Part shown: one piece after another, positions 1-7,377 of the stretch
How the letters are laid out: each line of letters begins with the position of its first letter
Numbering within the stretch: the first letter of the stretch is position 1
Assembly (NCBI GenBank): GCA_938022235.1
Contig: CALIEL010000358.1
Span: 1-22,560 of the forward strand
Direction: 5' to 3'
DNA: 22,560 nt
DNA from: Oribacterium parvum
Lineage (GTDB): Bacteria > Bacillota > Clostridia > Lachnospirales > Lachnospiraceae
Translations under genes and position numbers: made by a program
The notes under the pieces: model-generated
Database searches by the model: none
What the model was told of the DNA's origin: nothing
What the model saw: only the letters and a program-made list of their open reading frames with translations

Positions 1-360
1 GTCATTCTTATCGATTTCGACCAGATTTCCGACGATGTGATAGAGAGCATGGATCCTGAGGATTTTCCTTTTGTAAAGCATCTGACGATTTCCGGAAGTA
101 ATGATACCCATATGGTGGAAGTCAATGCGGAGATTGTGGACAATGTCAGCAATGAAGCCCTGACCATTTTCCTGGATCAGCTGATGCGGGAGATTTCCAA
201 TGCGGCAGCAGTACAGGATTTTCGTTATAGCAAGTCCACAGACGACAGTTATGGAAGCTTCTTCCAAAAATATGGTATACACTATGTAATCACCAAGGGT
301 GAAGAGACGGTAGAGGATGTTACCGTGCAGCCGGGAGAAAGCTTCCCCTTCACTGCGTAA
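1..360 (+). CDS. C-terminal part of an unrecognised protein
   Basis: The reading frame is open from the first base of the window to a TAA at 358-360, so this is the last 119 residues of a longer protein. The visible part is acidic, soluble and mixed alpha/beta in character. It has no membrane segment and no motif I can assign, and it ends in a short hydrophobic tail (PFTA). A Met at base 49 is in frame but has no convincing Shine-Dalgarno, so it is unlikely to be the start. The gene lies 125 bp upstream of the bacillosamine module on the same strand and shares that module's relatively GC-rich codon use. It could be the conserved left boundary gene of the locus, but its function is unknown. 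Confidence 0.6.
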   Translation, partial: VILIDFDQISDDVIESMDPEDFPFVKHLTISGSNDTHMVEVNAEIVDNVSNEALTIFLDQLMREISNAAAVQDFRYSKSTDDSYGSFFQKYGIHYVITKGEETVEDVTVQPGESFPFTA

Positions 361-485
361 GAATAACAAAATCAGCCACTCGGTGCAGGAAAAACGAGTT
401 TTCGTTTCAGCGCTCGAGAAAATATAGCGGCAGAACTTTTTAACAACAAGTACAAGGACTGTAGCAATAGGAGAAATCATTCTTC

Positions 486-2510
486 ATGGAAAATACTAAG
501 GACAAGATGTCTAGCGAGAATATAGATAATCAAGATGGGGGGAAAGTGCCCCAACGAGAAAAGAAAGGGCAGGGTTTTCGATTAGAGCATTGGCATATCA
601 TTGCTTTGGGACTGATGCTTTATGATTCCCTTGCCCTCAGCTTTTCCTATTTGATTGCCCTTTGGCTTCGCTATGATTTGCGCTACAGCACAATTGACAC
701 AATATATATAGAACGTTGGAAAGCTTTTCTTCCCTTCTATATTCTTGGGTCACTGGCGGTTTTTTGGTTTTTAAAGCTTTATAAAAGCATCTGGCGCTTT
801 GCCAGCTACTCCGAGCTCCTTCGGGTAAGCATGGCCACCGTCATTTGCTCCGTCTTTCATATCATCGGCATCACGCTTTTTTGGGGAAGAATGCCGATTT
901 CCTACTACGTCATCGGGGCGATTTTACAGTATCTGGCGGTACTGGGCATTCGCTTTTCCTATCGTTTTATCCTGCTTCTTCGAAAGGTCAATAACAAGAA
1001 AAGCCATCATCGAATTATGGTAATCGGAGCAGGTTCTGCCGGGCAAATGCTGATTCGTGATATTCAACGCTCCGGAGAAGTGGACGGGGCTGTAGTTTGC
1101 ATTATTGATGACAACAAAAACAAATGGGGAAGACTGATCGACAATATCCCCGTAGTAGGAGGAAGAGAAAGCATTTTGGAGGCGGTGGAAAAATTTGCCG
1201 TGGACAAAATCTTCCTGGCCATTCCTTCTGCGACAGTTTCTCAAAGAAGAGATATTCTGCAAATCTGTAACGAAACCACCTGTGAGCTGAAGAACCTTCC
1301 CGGAATGTACCAGCTGGTTACCGGACAGGTCAGTGCCAGCGCCATGCGGAAGGTCTCCGTGGAGGATTTGCTGGGAAGAGATCCGATTAAGGTGGATCTT
1401 CGGGAAGTGTTTTCCTTTATTAACGGAAAGACGGTATTGGTCACCGGCGGAGGAGGTAGCATCGGCTCGGAGCTTTGCCGGCAGATTGCAGGCCACAGTC
1501 CTAAGAAGCTGATTATCTTCGATATTTATGAGAACAATGCCTACAATATCCAATTAGAGCTACGGGAAAATTTTCCGGAGCTGGATTTACTGGTCTTGAT
1601 TGGATCCGTACGAGACTCCCGGAGAATGTTCCAGATTTTTAAGGAGTACAGACCGGAAATCGTTTATCATGCGGCGGCTCATAAGCATGTGCCCTTGATG
1701 GAGGACAGCCCCTGTGAAAGCATTAAGAACAATGCCTTAGGAACTTACAAGACTGCCTATGCGGCTATGGTAAACGGTTGCAAGCGCTTTGTGCTGATTT
1801 CCACGGATAAGGCGGTGAATCCTGCCAATATCATGGGAGCAAGCAAACGACTTTGCGAAATGATTATCCAGGCTTTTGACAGCAAGATTAAGGCGGGACG
1901 GGTGCAGGATATTCCCCAGCTCTTCACCCATAAGGGAATGGAGAATGCGGACAAGGACGGCACGGGGGCAGTATTCCAGGATATTCAGACAGAATTTGTG
2001 GCAGTACGCTTCGGAAATGTATTGGGATCCAACGGATCCGTCATTCCCATCTTCAAAAAGCAAATCGAAAAGGGCGGGCCGGTAACGGTGACTCACCCAG
2101 ATATTATTCGATATTTTATGACTATTCCGGAGGCGGTAAGCCTTGTTTTAGAGGCGGGAACCTTCGCTAAGGGGGGAGAAATCTTTGTCTTGGATATGGG
2201 AAGCCCGGTAAAGATTGATACCCTGGCCAGAAATCTGATTCGCCTTTCCGGATTTAAGCCGGATATCGATATCAAGGTACAGTACAGCGGACTTCGTCCG
2301 GGAGAAAAGCTATACGAAGAAAAGCTAATGGCGGAAGAGGGCTTGCAGAACACCGCCAACGAGCGTATTCATATCGGAAAGCCCCTGAGCTTCGATATTG
2401 ATGCCTTCCTTGGAAAGGTGGACGAGCTGATGGAAGCCGCCTATAAGAACAAGGACGATATCCGGGAAATGATGAAGGATATTGTGGGGACTTATAAGCC
2501 GGCGAAATAG
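486..2510 (+). CDS. pglF: Membrane UDP-GlcNAc C4,6-dehydratase, PglF/WbpM/CapD family
   Basis: A 674-residue polysaccharide-biosynthesis dehydratase of the class that converts UDP-GlcNAc to its 4-keto-6-deoxy derivative at the membrane. About four N-terminal membrane helices (residues ~35-160) precede a CoA-binding-like Rossmann fold (VIGAGSAG near 180) and a catalytic SDR fold (TGGGGSIGSE near 320). The active-site tyrosine of ordinary SDRs is Met450 here, in MGASK with Lys454. That replacement is the hallmark of the PglF/WbpM/FlaA1 dehydratases. An insertion of about 35 residues (~467-501, acidic and polar) sits between the helix after the catalytic Lys and the strand FVAVRFGNVLGS; most family members I know lack it. 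AGGAG at 469-473 lies 12 nt before the ATG, a long spacing. The aminotransferase follows 19 nt later, consistent with one operon. Family assignment is firm; the exact substrate is inferred from the neighbours. Confidence 0.93.
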   Translation: MENTKDKMSSENIDNQDGGKVPQREKKGQGFRLEHWHIIALGLMLYDSLALSFSYLIALWLRYDLRYSTIDTIYIERWKAFLPFYILGSLAVFWFLKLYKSIWRFASYSELLRVSMATVICSVFHIIGITLFWGRMPISYYVIGAILQYLAVLGIRFSYRFILLLRKVNNKKSHHRIMVIGAGSAGQMLIRDIQRSGEVDGAVVCIIDDNKNKWGRLIDNIPVVGGRESILEAVEKFAVDKIFLAIPSATVSQRRDILQICNETTCELKNLPGMYQLVTGQVSASAMRKVSVEDLLGRDPIKVDLREVFSFINGKTVLVTGGGGSIGSELCRQIAGHSPKKLIIFDIYENNAYNIQLELRENFPELDLLVLIGSVRDSRRMFQIFKEYRPEIVYHAAAHKHVPLMEDSPCESIKNNALGTYKTAYAAMVNGCKRFVLISTDKAVNPANIMGASKRLCEMIIQAFDSKIKAGRVQDIPQLFTHKGMENADKDGTGAVFQDIQTEFVAVRFGNVLGSNGSVIPIFKKQIEKGGPVTVTHPDIIRYFMTIPEAVSLVLEAGTFAKGGEIFVLDMGSPVKIDTLARNLIRLSGFKPDIDIKVQYSGLRPGEKLYEEKLMAEEGLQNTANERIHIGKPLSFDIDAFLGKVDELMEAAYKNKDDIREMMKDIVGTYKPAK

Positions 2511-2529
2511 AAAAAAGGAGTGTTCAAGA

Positions 2530-3813
2530 ATGAAGTCATTGGATGGCATAAAGCCTTTTGAAAAGAAAGTATGGCTAAGCTCTCCTACTATGCACGGAGA
2601 AGAGCTGGAATTTATGAAAGAGGCTTTTGAGAGCAACTGGATGTCTACTGTAGGGAAGAATATCAATGAAGTAGAGAGATTGGTTGCGGATAGAATAGGA
2701 TGCCGCTATGCGGTTGCGCTCTCTGCAGGAACGGCAGCGCTTCATCTTGCAACAAAGCTTGCCGGAGAGAAGCTTTACGGACAGGCAAAACCGCATGAAG
2801 GAACGTTAAAAGGAAAGAAAGTTTTTTGTTCCGACTTAACCTTTGATGCGTCTGTGAATCCTGTGGCGTATGAGGATGGAGAGGCTATCTTTATTGATAC
2901 GGAAAAGGATACCTGGAACATGGATCCCTTAGCTTTAGAGAAAGCTTTTTCCCTTTATCCGGATGTGAAAATAATCGTACTGGCTCATCTTTATGGAACT
3001 CCCGGAAAGATGGACGAGATTTTGGAAATCGCCCAAAAACACAATGCGCTCATTATTGAGGATGCAGCAGAATCCTTTGGTGCAAGCTATAAGGGAAAAG
3101 AAACCGGGACTTTTGGTAACTATAATGCTATAAGCTTTAATGGAAACAAGATCATTACGGGATCTTCCGGTGGAATGTTCTTAACAGACTCTAAAGACGA
3201 TGCAGATAAGGTCAGAAAATGGAGTACCCAGTCTCGAGAAGATGCTCCCTGGTACCAGCATGAAGAAATTGGATATAATTATCGGATGTCTAATGTAATA
3301 GCCGGTGTAGTACGAGGACAAATTCCTTATCTTGATGAGCATATTGCAAGAAAAAGAGAGATTTATAGAAGATACAAGGAAGGACTTAAAGACTTACCCA
3401 TTACGATGAACCCTTATGATGCAGAGAATAGTGTGCCTAATTTCTGGCTCAGCTGTCTTTTGATTGATAAAGAGGCAATGTCTCCGATTGTACGAGGGGA
3501 TAGGGAGTATTTATATCAGTCTCAAGGAGGAAAAACAAATCCGCAAGAAATCATGGAGATGCTTTCGGCAATTAATGCAGAAAGTCGTCCCATCTGGAAA
3601 CCGATGCATATGCAGCCGATTTACCGAATGAATGCCTTTGTAACACGGCAAGGTAATGGACGCGGCCGGACAAATGCCTATATTGATGAGGGAGAAATAG
3701 TAGATGTCGGGGCAGATATCTTTCAAAGAGGGCTATGTTTACCTTCGGATAATAAAATGACGGAAGAAGAGCAGGAGAGAATTATTGAAGTTGTGAAGAG
3801 GGTATTTCAATAA
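2530..3813 (+). CDS. pglE: UDP-4-keto-sugar aminotransferase, PglE-type (DegT/DnrJ/EryC1/StrS)
   Basis: A PLP-dependent sugar aminotransferase of 427 residues. It would transaminate the 4-keto product of the preceding dehydratase to UDP-4-amino-4,6-dideoxy-GlcNAc using glutamate. Visible landmarks are the N-terminal SSPTMHGEE(L), the cofactor-pocket segment SAGTAALHLA, the PLP-phosphate/ring segment IIEDAAESFGA, and the Schiff-base lysine Lys207 in SFNGNKIITGSSGG. This lysine context is typical of bacillosamine-type transaminases. ATG 2530 is chosen over upstream in-frame codons (from 2482) because AAAGGAG at about 2513-2519 is well placed for it and MKSLDGIKPFE is a normal family start. The upstream codons overlap pglF and have no ribosome site. 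The 50-bp gap to the next gene contains no clear terminator. Confidence 0.92.
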   Translation: MKSLDGIKPFEKKVWLSSPTMHGEELEFMKEAFESNWMSTVGKNINEVERLVADRIGCRYAVALSAGTAALHLATKLAGEKLYGQAKPHEGTLKGKKVFCSDLTFDASVNPVAYEDGEAIFIDTEKDTWNMDPLALEKAFSLYPDVKIIVLAHLYGTPGKMDEILEIAQKHNALIIEDAAESFGASYKGKETGTFGNYNAISFNGNKIITGSSGGMFLTDSKDDADKVRKWSTQSREDAPWYQHEEIGYNYRMSNVIAGVVRGQIPYLDEHIARKREIYRRYKEGLKDLPITMNPYDAENSVPNFWLSCLLIDKEAMSPIVRGDREYLYQSQGGKTNPQEIMEMLSAINAESRPIWKPMHMQPIYRMNAFVTRQGNGRGRTNAYIDEGEIVDVGADIFQRGLCLPSDNKMTEEEQERIIEVVKRVFQ

Positions 3814-3863
3814 AGATTTATAAGCAATAAATGATTCTTGTTGGTATCTGAGGTGGAAAATAG

Positions 3864-4592
3864 ATGAAGATCCTTACAAAACTATGTAAAGTAATTGTGG
3901 CTATTTCAATTTTTGCCGGTGGAGTTGCTTTTGTCATGGAAATACTGGCAGAAAAAAAAATGAAAAATAAAAAATGCAAAGGCGTATATGAGAAGTTTAT
4001 TAAAAGGCCTATGGATTGCTTTTTGGCTACTTTGTGTCTATTGATTTTTTCTCCTCTTATGCTAATTCTTGCAATTTTTGTTCGAATATTTCTTGGGTCA
4101 CCCGTCTTGTTTGAACAGGATAGGCCGGGGAAGAATGGAAAAGTGTTTAAATTATATAAATTTAGAACCATGACCGACAAAAGAGATGAGAATGGACAGT
4201 TATTAGCAGATGAACTGCGTTTAACTGCTTTTGGGAAAATGCTCCGAGCTAGTTCATTGGATGAGTTGCCGGAACTCCTTAATATTATAAAAGGGGAAAT
4301 GTCTTTGATTGGCCCCAGGCCGTTGCTGGTACAATATTTGCCTTTATATAATCTGGAACAGGCAAGAAGACATGAAGTAAGACCGGGACTTACCGGCTTA
4401 GCACAATCCAGAGGAAGAAACTTTCTAAGTTGGGAAGAGAAATTCAAGTTAGATGTAGAGTATGTAGATCATATTACCTTTTTGGGGGACTTGAAAATCA
4501 TTGCTGATACCGTTGTTCAGGTATTAAACAGAGAAGGTATATCTGATAATACAGGTGTGACGATGGAAGCGTTTCGTGGGTCAAGAGAATGA
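3864..4592 (+). CDS. pglC: Initiating phosphoglycosyl-1-phosphate transferase, PglC-like, with extra N-terminal helix
   Basis: A 242-residue monotopic phosphoglycosyl transferase (bacterial sugar transferase family). It moves a sugar-1-phosphate, here probably diNAcBac-1-P, from UDP to undecaprenyl phosphate and so starts repeat-unit assembly on the cytoplasmic face. Diagnostic segments in order are KRPMDCFLATLCLLIFSPLM (re-entrant membrane helix), LYKFRTMTDKRD, the catalytic Asp-Glu in SSLDELPELLNIIKGEMSLI, then GPRPLL and RPGLTGLAQ. Unusually, about 32 residues with one hydrophobic segment (~10-28) precede the normal PglC start. The internal Met33 (base 3960), directly after nine A residues, would give a canonical ~210-residue enzyme, but it lacks a clear ribosome site. 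ATG 3864 has GAGGTGG upstream and is preferred. The stop overlaps the next gene's ATG (ATGA), implying translational coupling to pglD. Confidence 0.9.
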   Translation: MKILTKLCKVIVAISIFAGGVAFVMEILAEKKMKNKKCKGVYEKFIKRPMDCFLATLCLLIFSPLMLILAIFVRIFLGSPVLFEQDRPGKNGKVFKLYKFRTMTDKRDENGQLLADELRLTAFGKMLRASSLDELPELLNIIKGEMSLIGPRPLLVQYLPLYNLEQARRHEVRPGLTGLAQSRGRNFLSWEEKFKLDVEYVDHITFLGDLKIIADTVVQVLNREGISDNTGVTMEAFRGSRE

Positions 4593-5203
4593 AAGAAGTT
4601 ATTATAGTAGGGGCATCCGGACATGGAAAAGTTGTTGCAGATATTGTCATGAAGTCAGGTGATAAAGTCTTTGGCTTTTTGGATGATAATCCAGAGGTGG
4701 GGGATTTTTTCTGCGGATTTCCGGTTTTGGGATCTACGGATAAATGGCAAAAGATACAGAATAAAAATTTCATTATAGCGATTGGTAATCCTGGTATCAG
4801 AGAAAGCTTAAGCCGGAAAATACGAGGTGATTTTTATACGGCGATACATCCATCGGCACAAATCAGTCTTTTGGATGTAAAGATAGGGGAAGGGACGACA
4901 ATTATGGCGAATGCGGTTATTAATAGTGGGGCATATGTAGGAAGGCATTGTATTATTAACTCCGCAGCTGTTGTTGAGCATGATAATCAGATTTCGGACT
5001 TTGTTCATATTTCAGTTGGAGCTAAAGTGGCTGGAACAGTAAATATTGGAACAAGGACATGGATAGGGATGGGGGCATGTATTAATAATAACTTGTCAAT
5101 TTGTTCGGACTGTATGGTTGGAGCAGGCGCTGTTGTGGTAAAAAGTATAGAACGAAGTGGAACATATATTGGCATCCCAGCAAAAATGAAGAGTATTTTC
5201 TAA
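4589..5203 (+). CDS. pglD: UDP-4-amino-sugar N-acetyltransferase, PglD/NeuD family
   Basis: A 204-residue acetyltransferase with the two-part PglD/NeuD architecture. An N-terminal Rossmann-like nucleotide-sugar binding domain (VIIVGASGHGKVVADI, then FLDDNP) is followed by a hexapeptide-repeat left-handed beta helix from about residue 90. The catalytic His is in AVVEHDNQI and the acetyl-CoA side is marked by GAGAVVVKS and YIGIPAKMK. With PglF, PglE and PglC it completes UDP-di-N-acetylbacillosamine synthesis and transfer, acetylating the C4 amine with acetyl-CoA in the cytoplasm. It overlaps pglC by 4 nt. It is the last gene of the higher-GC left block; the following 117 bp and everything beyond turn markedly AT-rich. 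A role on another 4-amino sugar is possible but the module argues for bacillosamine. Confidence 0.9.
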   Translation: MKEVIIVGASGHGKVVADIVMKSGDKVFGFLDDNPEVGDFFCGFPVLGSTDKWQKIQNKNFIIAIGNPGIRESLSRKIRGDFYTAIHPSAQISLLDVKIGEGTTIMANAVINSGAYVGRHCIINSAAVVEHDNQISDFVHISVGAKVAGTVNIGTRTWIGMGACINNNLSICSDCMVGAGAVVVKSIERSGTYIGIPAKMKSIF

Positions 5204-5292
5204 AAACTTGATTGATGTTTAGAAAAATTTTTATCTTAGTAAATTGTGTTGTTACTGAAATAACCGATTATCTGTATGAATTGATGTAAGTT

Positions 5293-5314
5293 CTTTGTTA
5301 AGTATAACAAGGGG
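5293..5314 (+). promoter_or_regulatory. Small hairpin overlapping the Shine-Dalgarno of the next glycosyltransferase
   Basis: CTTTGTTA (5293-5300) pairs with TAACAAGG (5305-5312) around the 4-nt loop AGTA: seven Watson-Crick pairs and one G-T wobble. The right arm contains the AAGG of the ribosome site AAGGGG (5309-5314), six nt before ATG 5321. Seen in the sequence: the pairing and its overlap with the ribosome site. Inference: it may lower or tune translation of the first AT-rich gene. The AT-rich stem is weak. The remainder of the 5204-5320 gap holds an AAAAATTTTT tract but no convincing promoter or terminator. Confidence 0.35.
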
Positions 5315-5320
5315 AAAAAT

Positions 5321-6400
5321 ATGAAGATATTGATTTTGACTAATAATGATGTTGGGCTATATAAATTTAGAGGAGAATTAATACAGGAACTTCTTAAAAG
5401 ACATAAAGTTATTATTTCTTTACCATATGGCGAATTGGTCGAACCTCTTAAAAAGCAGGGATGCCAATTTATTAATACCCCTATTGACAGAAGAGGAAAG
5501 AATCCAATATTGGATTTTAAACTTTTTTTAACATATAGGAAAATTTTAAAAGAAGAAAGTCCTGATTTTATTATTACTTATACAATAAAACCAAATATTT
5601 ACGGTGGATATTTAAGCGGTATTCTCAAAATACCTTATATTGTAAATGTAACTGGTTTAGGATCAGTATTTGAAAGAGGAGGGATTCTAAAAAGAATTAT
5701 AATAAGAATGTATAAGCGTGCACTAAAAAATGCTAGGGCTGTTTTTTTTGAAAATGAGGAAAATAGACAAATTTTTATATCTGAAGAGATTGTACGAGAA
5801 AATATAGCAATAAGATTAATGGGAGCAGGCGTTAATACGGAAAAATATGTACTAACAGAGTATCCACAGGGTAAAAAGATAAAATTTCTCTATATGGGAC
5901 GGGTTATGGCTGAAAAAGGCGTGAATGAGCTCTTTGAAGCCATGAAAAGATTGATTAAAGATGGTATTGATTGCGAACTAGATATTATTGGAACATTTGA
6001 GGAGAATTACAAGGAAGAAGTTAAGAGATATGAATTAGATGGGTGGTTGCATTATCATGGTTACCAAAAAGATGTTAGACCATACATAGAAAAATGTCAT
6101 TGTATTGTACTTCCGTCATGGCACGAGGGAATGTCTAATACGAACTTAGAAGGAGCATCATCGGGAAGGCCTGTTATAACAAGTTGTGTTTCAGGGTGCA
6201 AGGAGTCGGTTATTAATGGAAAAACAGGGTTTATTTTTGAAAAAAAGAATAAAAATGATCTGTACAGAGTCATGCGAGAATTTATCTTTCTTTCATACGA
6301 GAAAAAGAAAGAAATGGGAGTTGAAGGCCGAAAGTATATGCAAAAAGTTTTTGATAGAAAAAAAGTGATTGAACGTACATTGTTGTATATTAAGGAGTAA
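5321..6400 (+). CDS. GT4-family glycosyltransferase (PglA-like)
   Basis: A 359-residue GT-B retaining glycosyltransferase. The N-terminal domain begins MKILILTNNDVGLYKFRGELI and contains TYTIKPNIYGG and VTGLGSVF. The C-terminal domain contains FLYMGRVMAEKGVNEL and the nucleotide-binding EX7E motif HEGMSNTNLE (Glu269/Glu277). The TIKPNIYGG and NVTGLGSVF segments resemble PglA/CapM-type enzymes, which add GalNAc or a related HexNAc to undecaprenyl-PP-bacillosamine. Second-sugar addition is therefore the natural inference from its place directly after pglCD. There is no signal peptide; it would act on the cytoplasmic face of the membrane. The next gene starts 2 nt after the stop, with its ribosome site inside this gene's last codons. 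Donor and linkage cannot be read from sequence. Confidence 0.88.
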   Translation: MKILILTNNDVGLYKFRGELIQELLKRHKVIISLPYGELVEPLKKQGCQFINTPIDRRGKNPILDFKLFLTYRKILKEESPDFIITYTIKPNIYGGYLSGILKIPYIVNVTGLGSVFERGGILKRIIIRMYKRALKNARAVFFENEENRQIFISEEIVRENIAIRLMGAGVNTEKYVLTEYPQGKKIKFLYMGRVMAEKGVNELFEAMKRLIKDGIDCELDIIGTFEENYKEEVKRYELDGWLHYHGYQKDVRPYIEKCHCIVLPSWHEGMSNTNLEGASSGRPVITSCVSGCKESVINGKTGFIFEKKNKNDLYRVMREFIFLSYEKKKEMGVEGRKYMQKVFDRKKVIERTLLYIKE

Positions 6401-6402
6401 AT

Positions 6403-7377
6403 ATGAATTCCAGCGGAGCGCTTGTAATTTCATTAGATTTTGAATTGATATGGGGTATGATAGATCTAGAGAACTCAAAAAAATATACAGAGAATGTAGA
6501 GGGAGCTAGAGCTGCTATTCCTAAGATTTTAAAATTATTTAAAAAATATGATATTCATGCTACATGGGCAACTGTTGGAATAATGTTGAATACTAATAAG
6601 AAAGAAATAGTGGATAATATACCCGCAATAGTTCCAAACTATAAAACAAATAATATTTCTTCATATACGCATTTAGATGAAGTTGGTGTATCCTCGGAAG
6701 AGGATAAACTCCATTATGCTGGTGAGTTGTTAAACATGATAAGAGAATGCCCTCATCAAGAAATAGCTTCTCACAGTTATTCACATTATTATTGTACTGA
6801 AGAGGGGGCTGATATAGCTTCTTTTAATGCTGATCTTCAGAGTTCAGTTCGAATTATAGAAGAAAAGTGTAGTAACAAAGTGCTAAATTTTGTTTTTCCT
6901 AGAAATCAGTATTCAAAGGCATTTCTTGATACATTATACAATAATGGAATTAGAGGCTATCGTGGGAATCCCCACAAAGGATATGATTCAAAAAAAAATA
7001 GAGTCTTAAGAATAATACAAAAGGTTATAAGATTTTTGGATTCATACATACCAATCGAAGGTCCTATTACTTATAAAATGAATAAATCTGAAGATGAGAT
7101 TTTAAACATTCCGGCAAGTAGGTTCTTACGTCCTTATTCAGGATACTCGTTTTTAGAACGTCTTAAAATCCGTCGTATTAAGAATCAAATGACGTATGCG
7201 GCAAAGCACCATGAATTATTTCACTTATGGTGGCATCCACATAACTTCGGGAAAAATACGGAAGAGATGCTCAGAGAGTTAGAAGAGGTGCTAGCAGTAT
7301 ACAAAGAGTTAAATATAAAGCATGGGTTTAAAAGTTATAATATGAGAGATTGTGTGGAGATTTATTGTGGCAAATAA
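6403..7377 (+). CDS. Polysaccharide deacetylase (CE4/NodB-like), cytoplasmic
   Basis: A 324-residue NodB-homology protein. The metal/base motif 1 is ISLDFELIWG (Asp12, Glu14) and motif 2 is ASHSYSH (His124, His128). Later conserved stretches are NFVFPRNQYS and a C-terminal HLWWHPHNFG. The family removes N-acetyl groups from glycans with a divalent metal. Unlike secreted CE4 enzymes, this one has no signal peptide or anchor, and it lies between two cytoplasmic glycosyltransferases. It therefore probably acts on the lipid-linked intermediate or a nucleotide sugar before export. AAGGAG at 6392-6397 fits ATG 6403. The next gene starts inside its last codons (11-nt overlap). A run of nine A at 6990-6998 lies within the coding sequence. 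The variant D-x-E motif makes catalytic activity likely but not certain. Confidence 0.85.
   Translation: MNSSGALVISLDFELIWGMIDLENSKKYTENVEGARAAIPKILKLFKKYDIHATWATVGIMLNTNKKEIVDNIPAIVPNYKTNNISSYTHLDEVGVSSEEDKLHYAGELLNMIRECPHQEIASHSYSHYYCTEEGADIASFNADLQSSVRIIEEKCSNKVLNFVFPRNQYSKAFLDTLYNNGIRGYRGNPHKGYDSKKNRVLRIIQKVIRFLDSYIPIEGPITYKMNKSEDEILNIPASRFLRPYSGYSFLERLKIRRIKNQMTYAAKHHELFHLWWHPHNFGKNTEEMLRELEEVLAVYKELNIKHGFKSYNMRDCVEIYCGK

Noticed and set aside
361..485. Terminator or promoter before pglF
   Set aside because: Only a 6-bp AAACGA/TCGTTT dyad and no well-spaced -35/-10 pair were seen, so nothing is called beyond the ribosome site at 469-473.
924..1553. Long antisense frame inside pglF
   Set aside because: It lies wholly over a well-supported gene, has no recognisable domain or ribosome site, and mirrors the codon structure of the sense gene.
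2482..2529. Upstream in-frame start for the PglE-type aminotransferase
   Set aside because: It overlaps pglF, has no ribosome site, and adds basic residues absent from the family; ATG 2530 has AAAGGAG correctly placed.
3818..4447. Antisense 209-codon frame over pglC
   Set aside because: It covers the catalytic PglC motifs on the other strand and its product resembles no protein family.
5225..5235. AAAAATTTTT tract as a terminator after pglD
   Set aside because: It is self-complementary but has no GC stem and no loop, so it is not a credible intrinsic terminator.
7352..7366. GTG 7352 as the start of the second GT4 gene
   Set aside because: No Shine-Dalgarno precedes it, while GGAGA is well spaced for GTG 7367.
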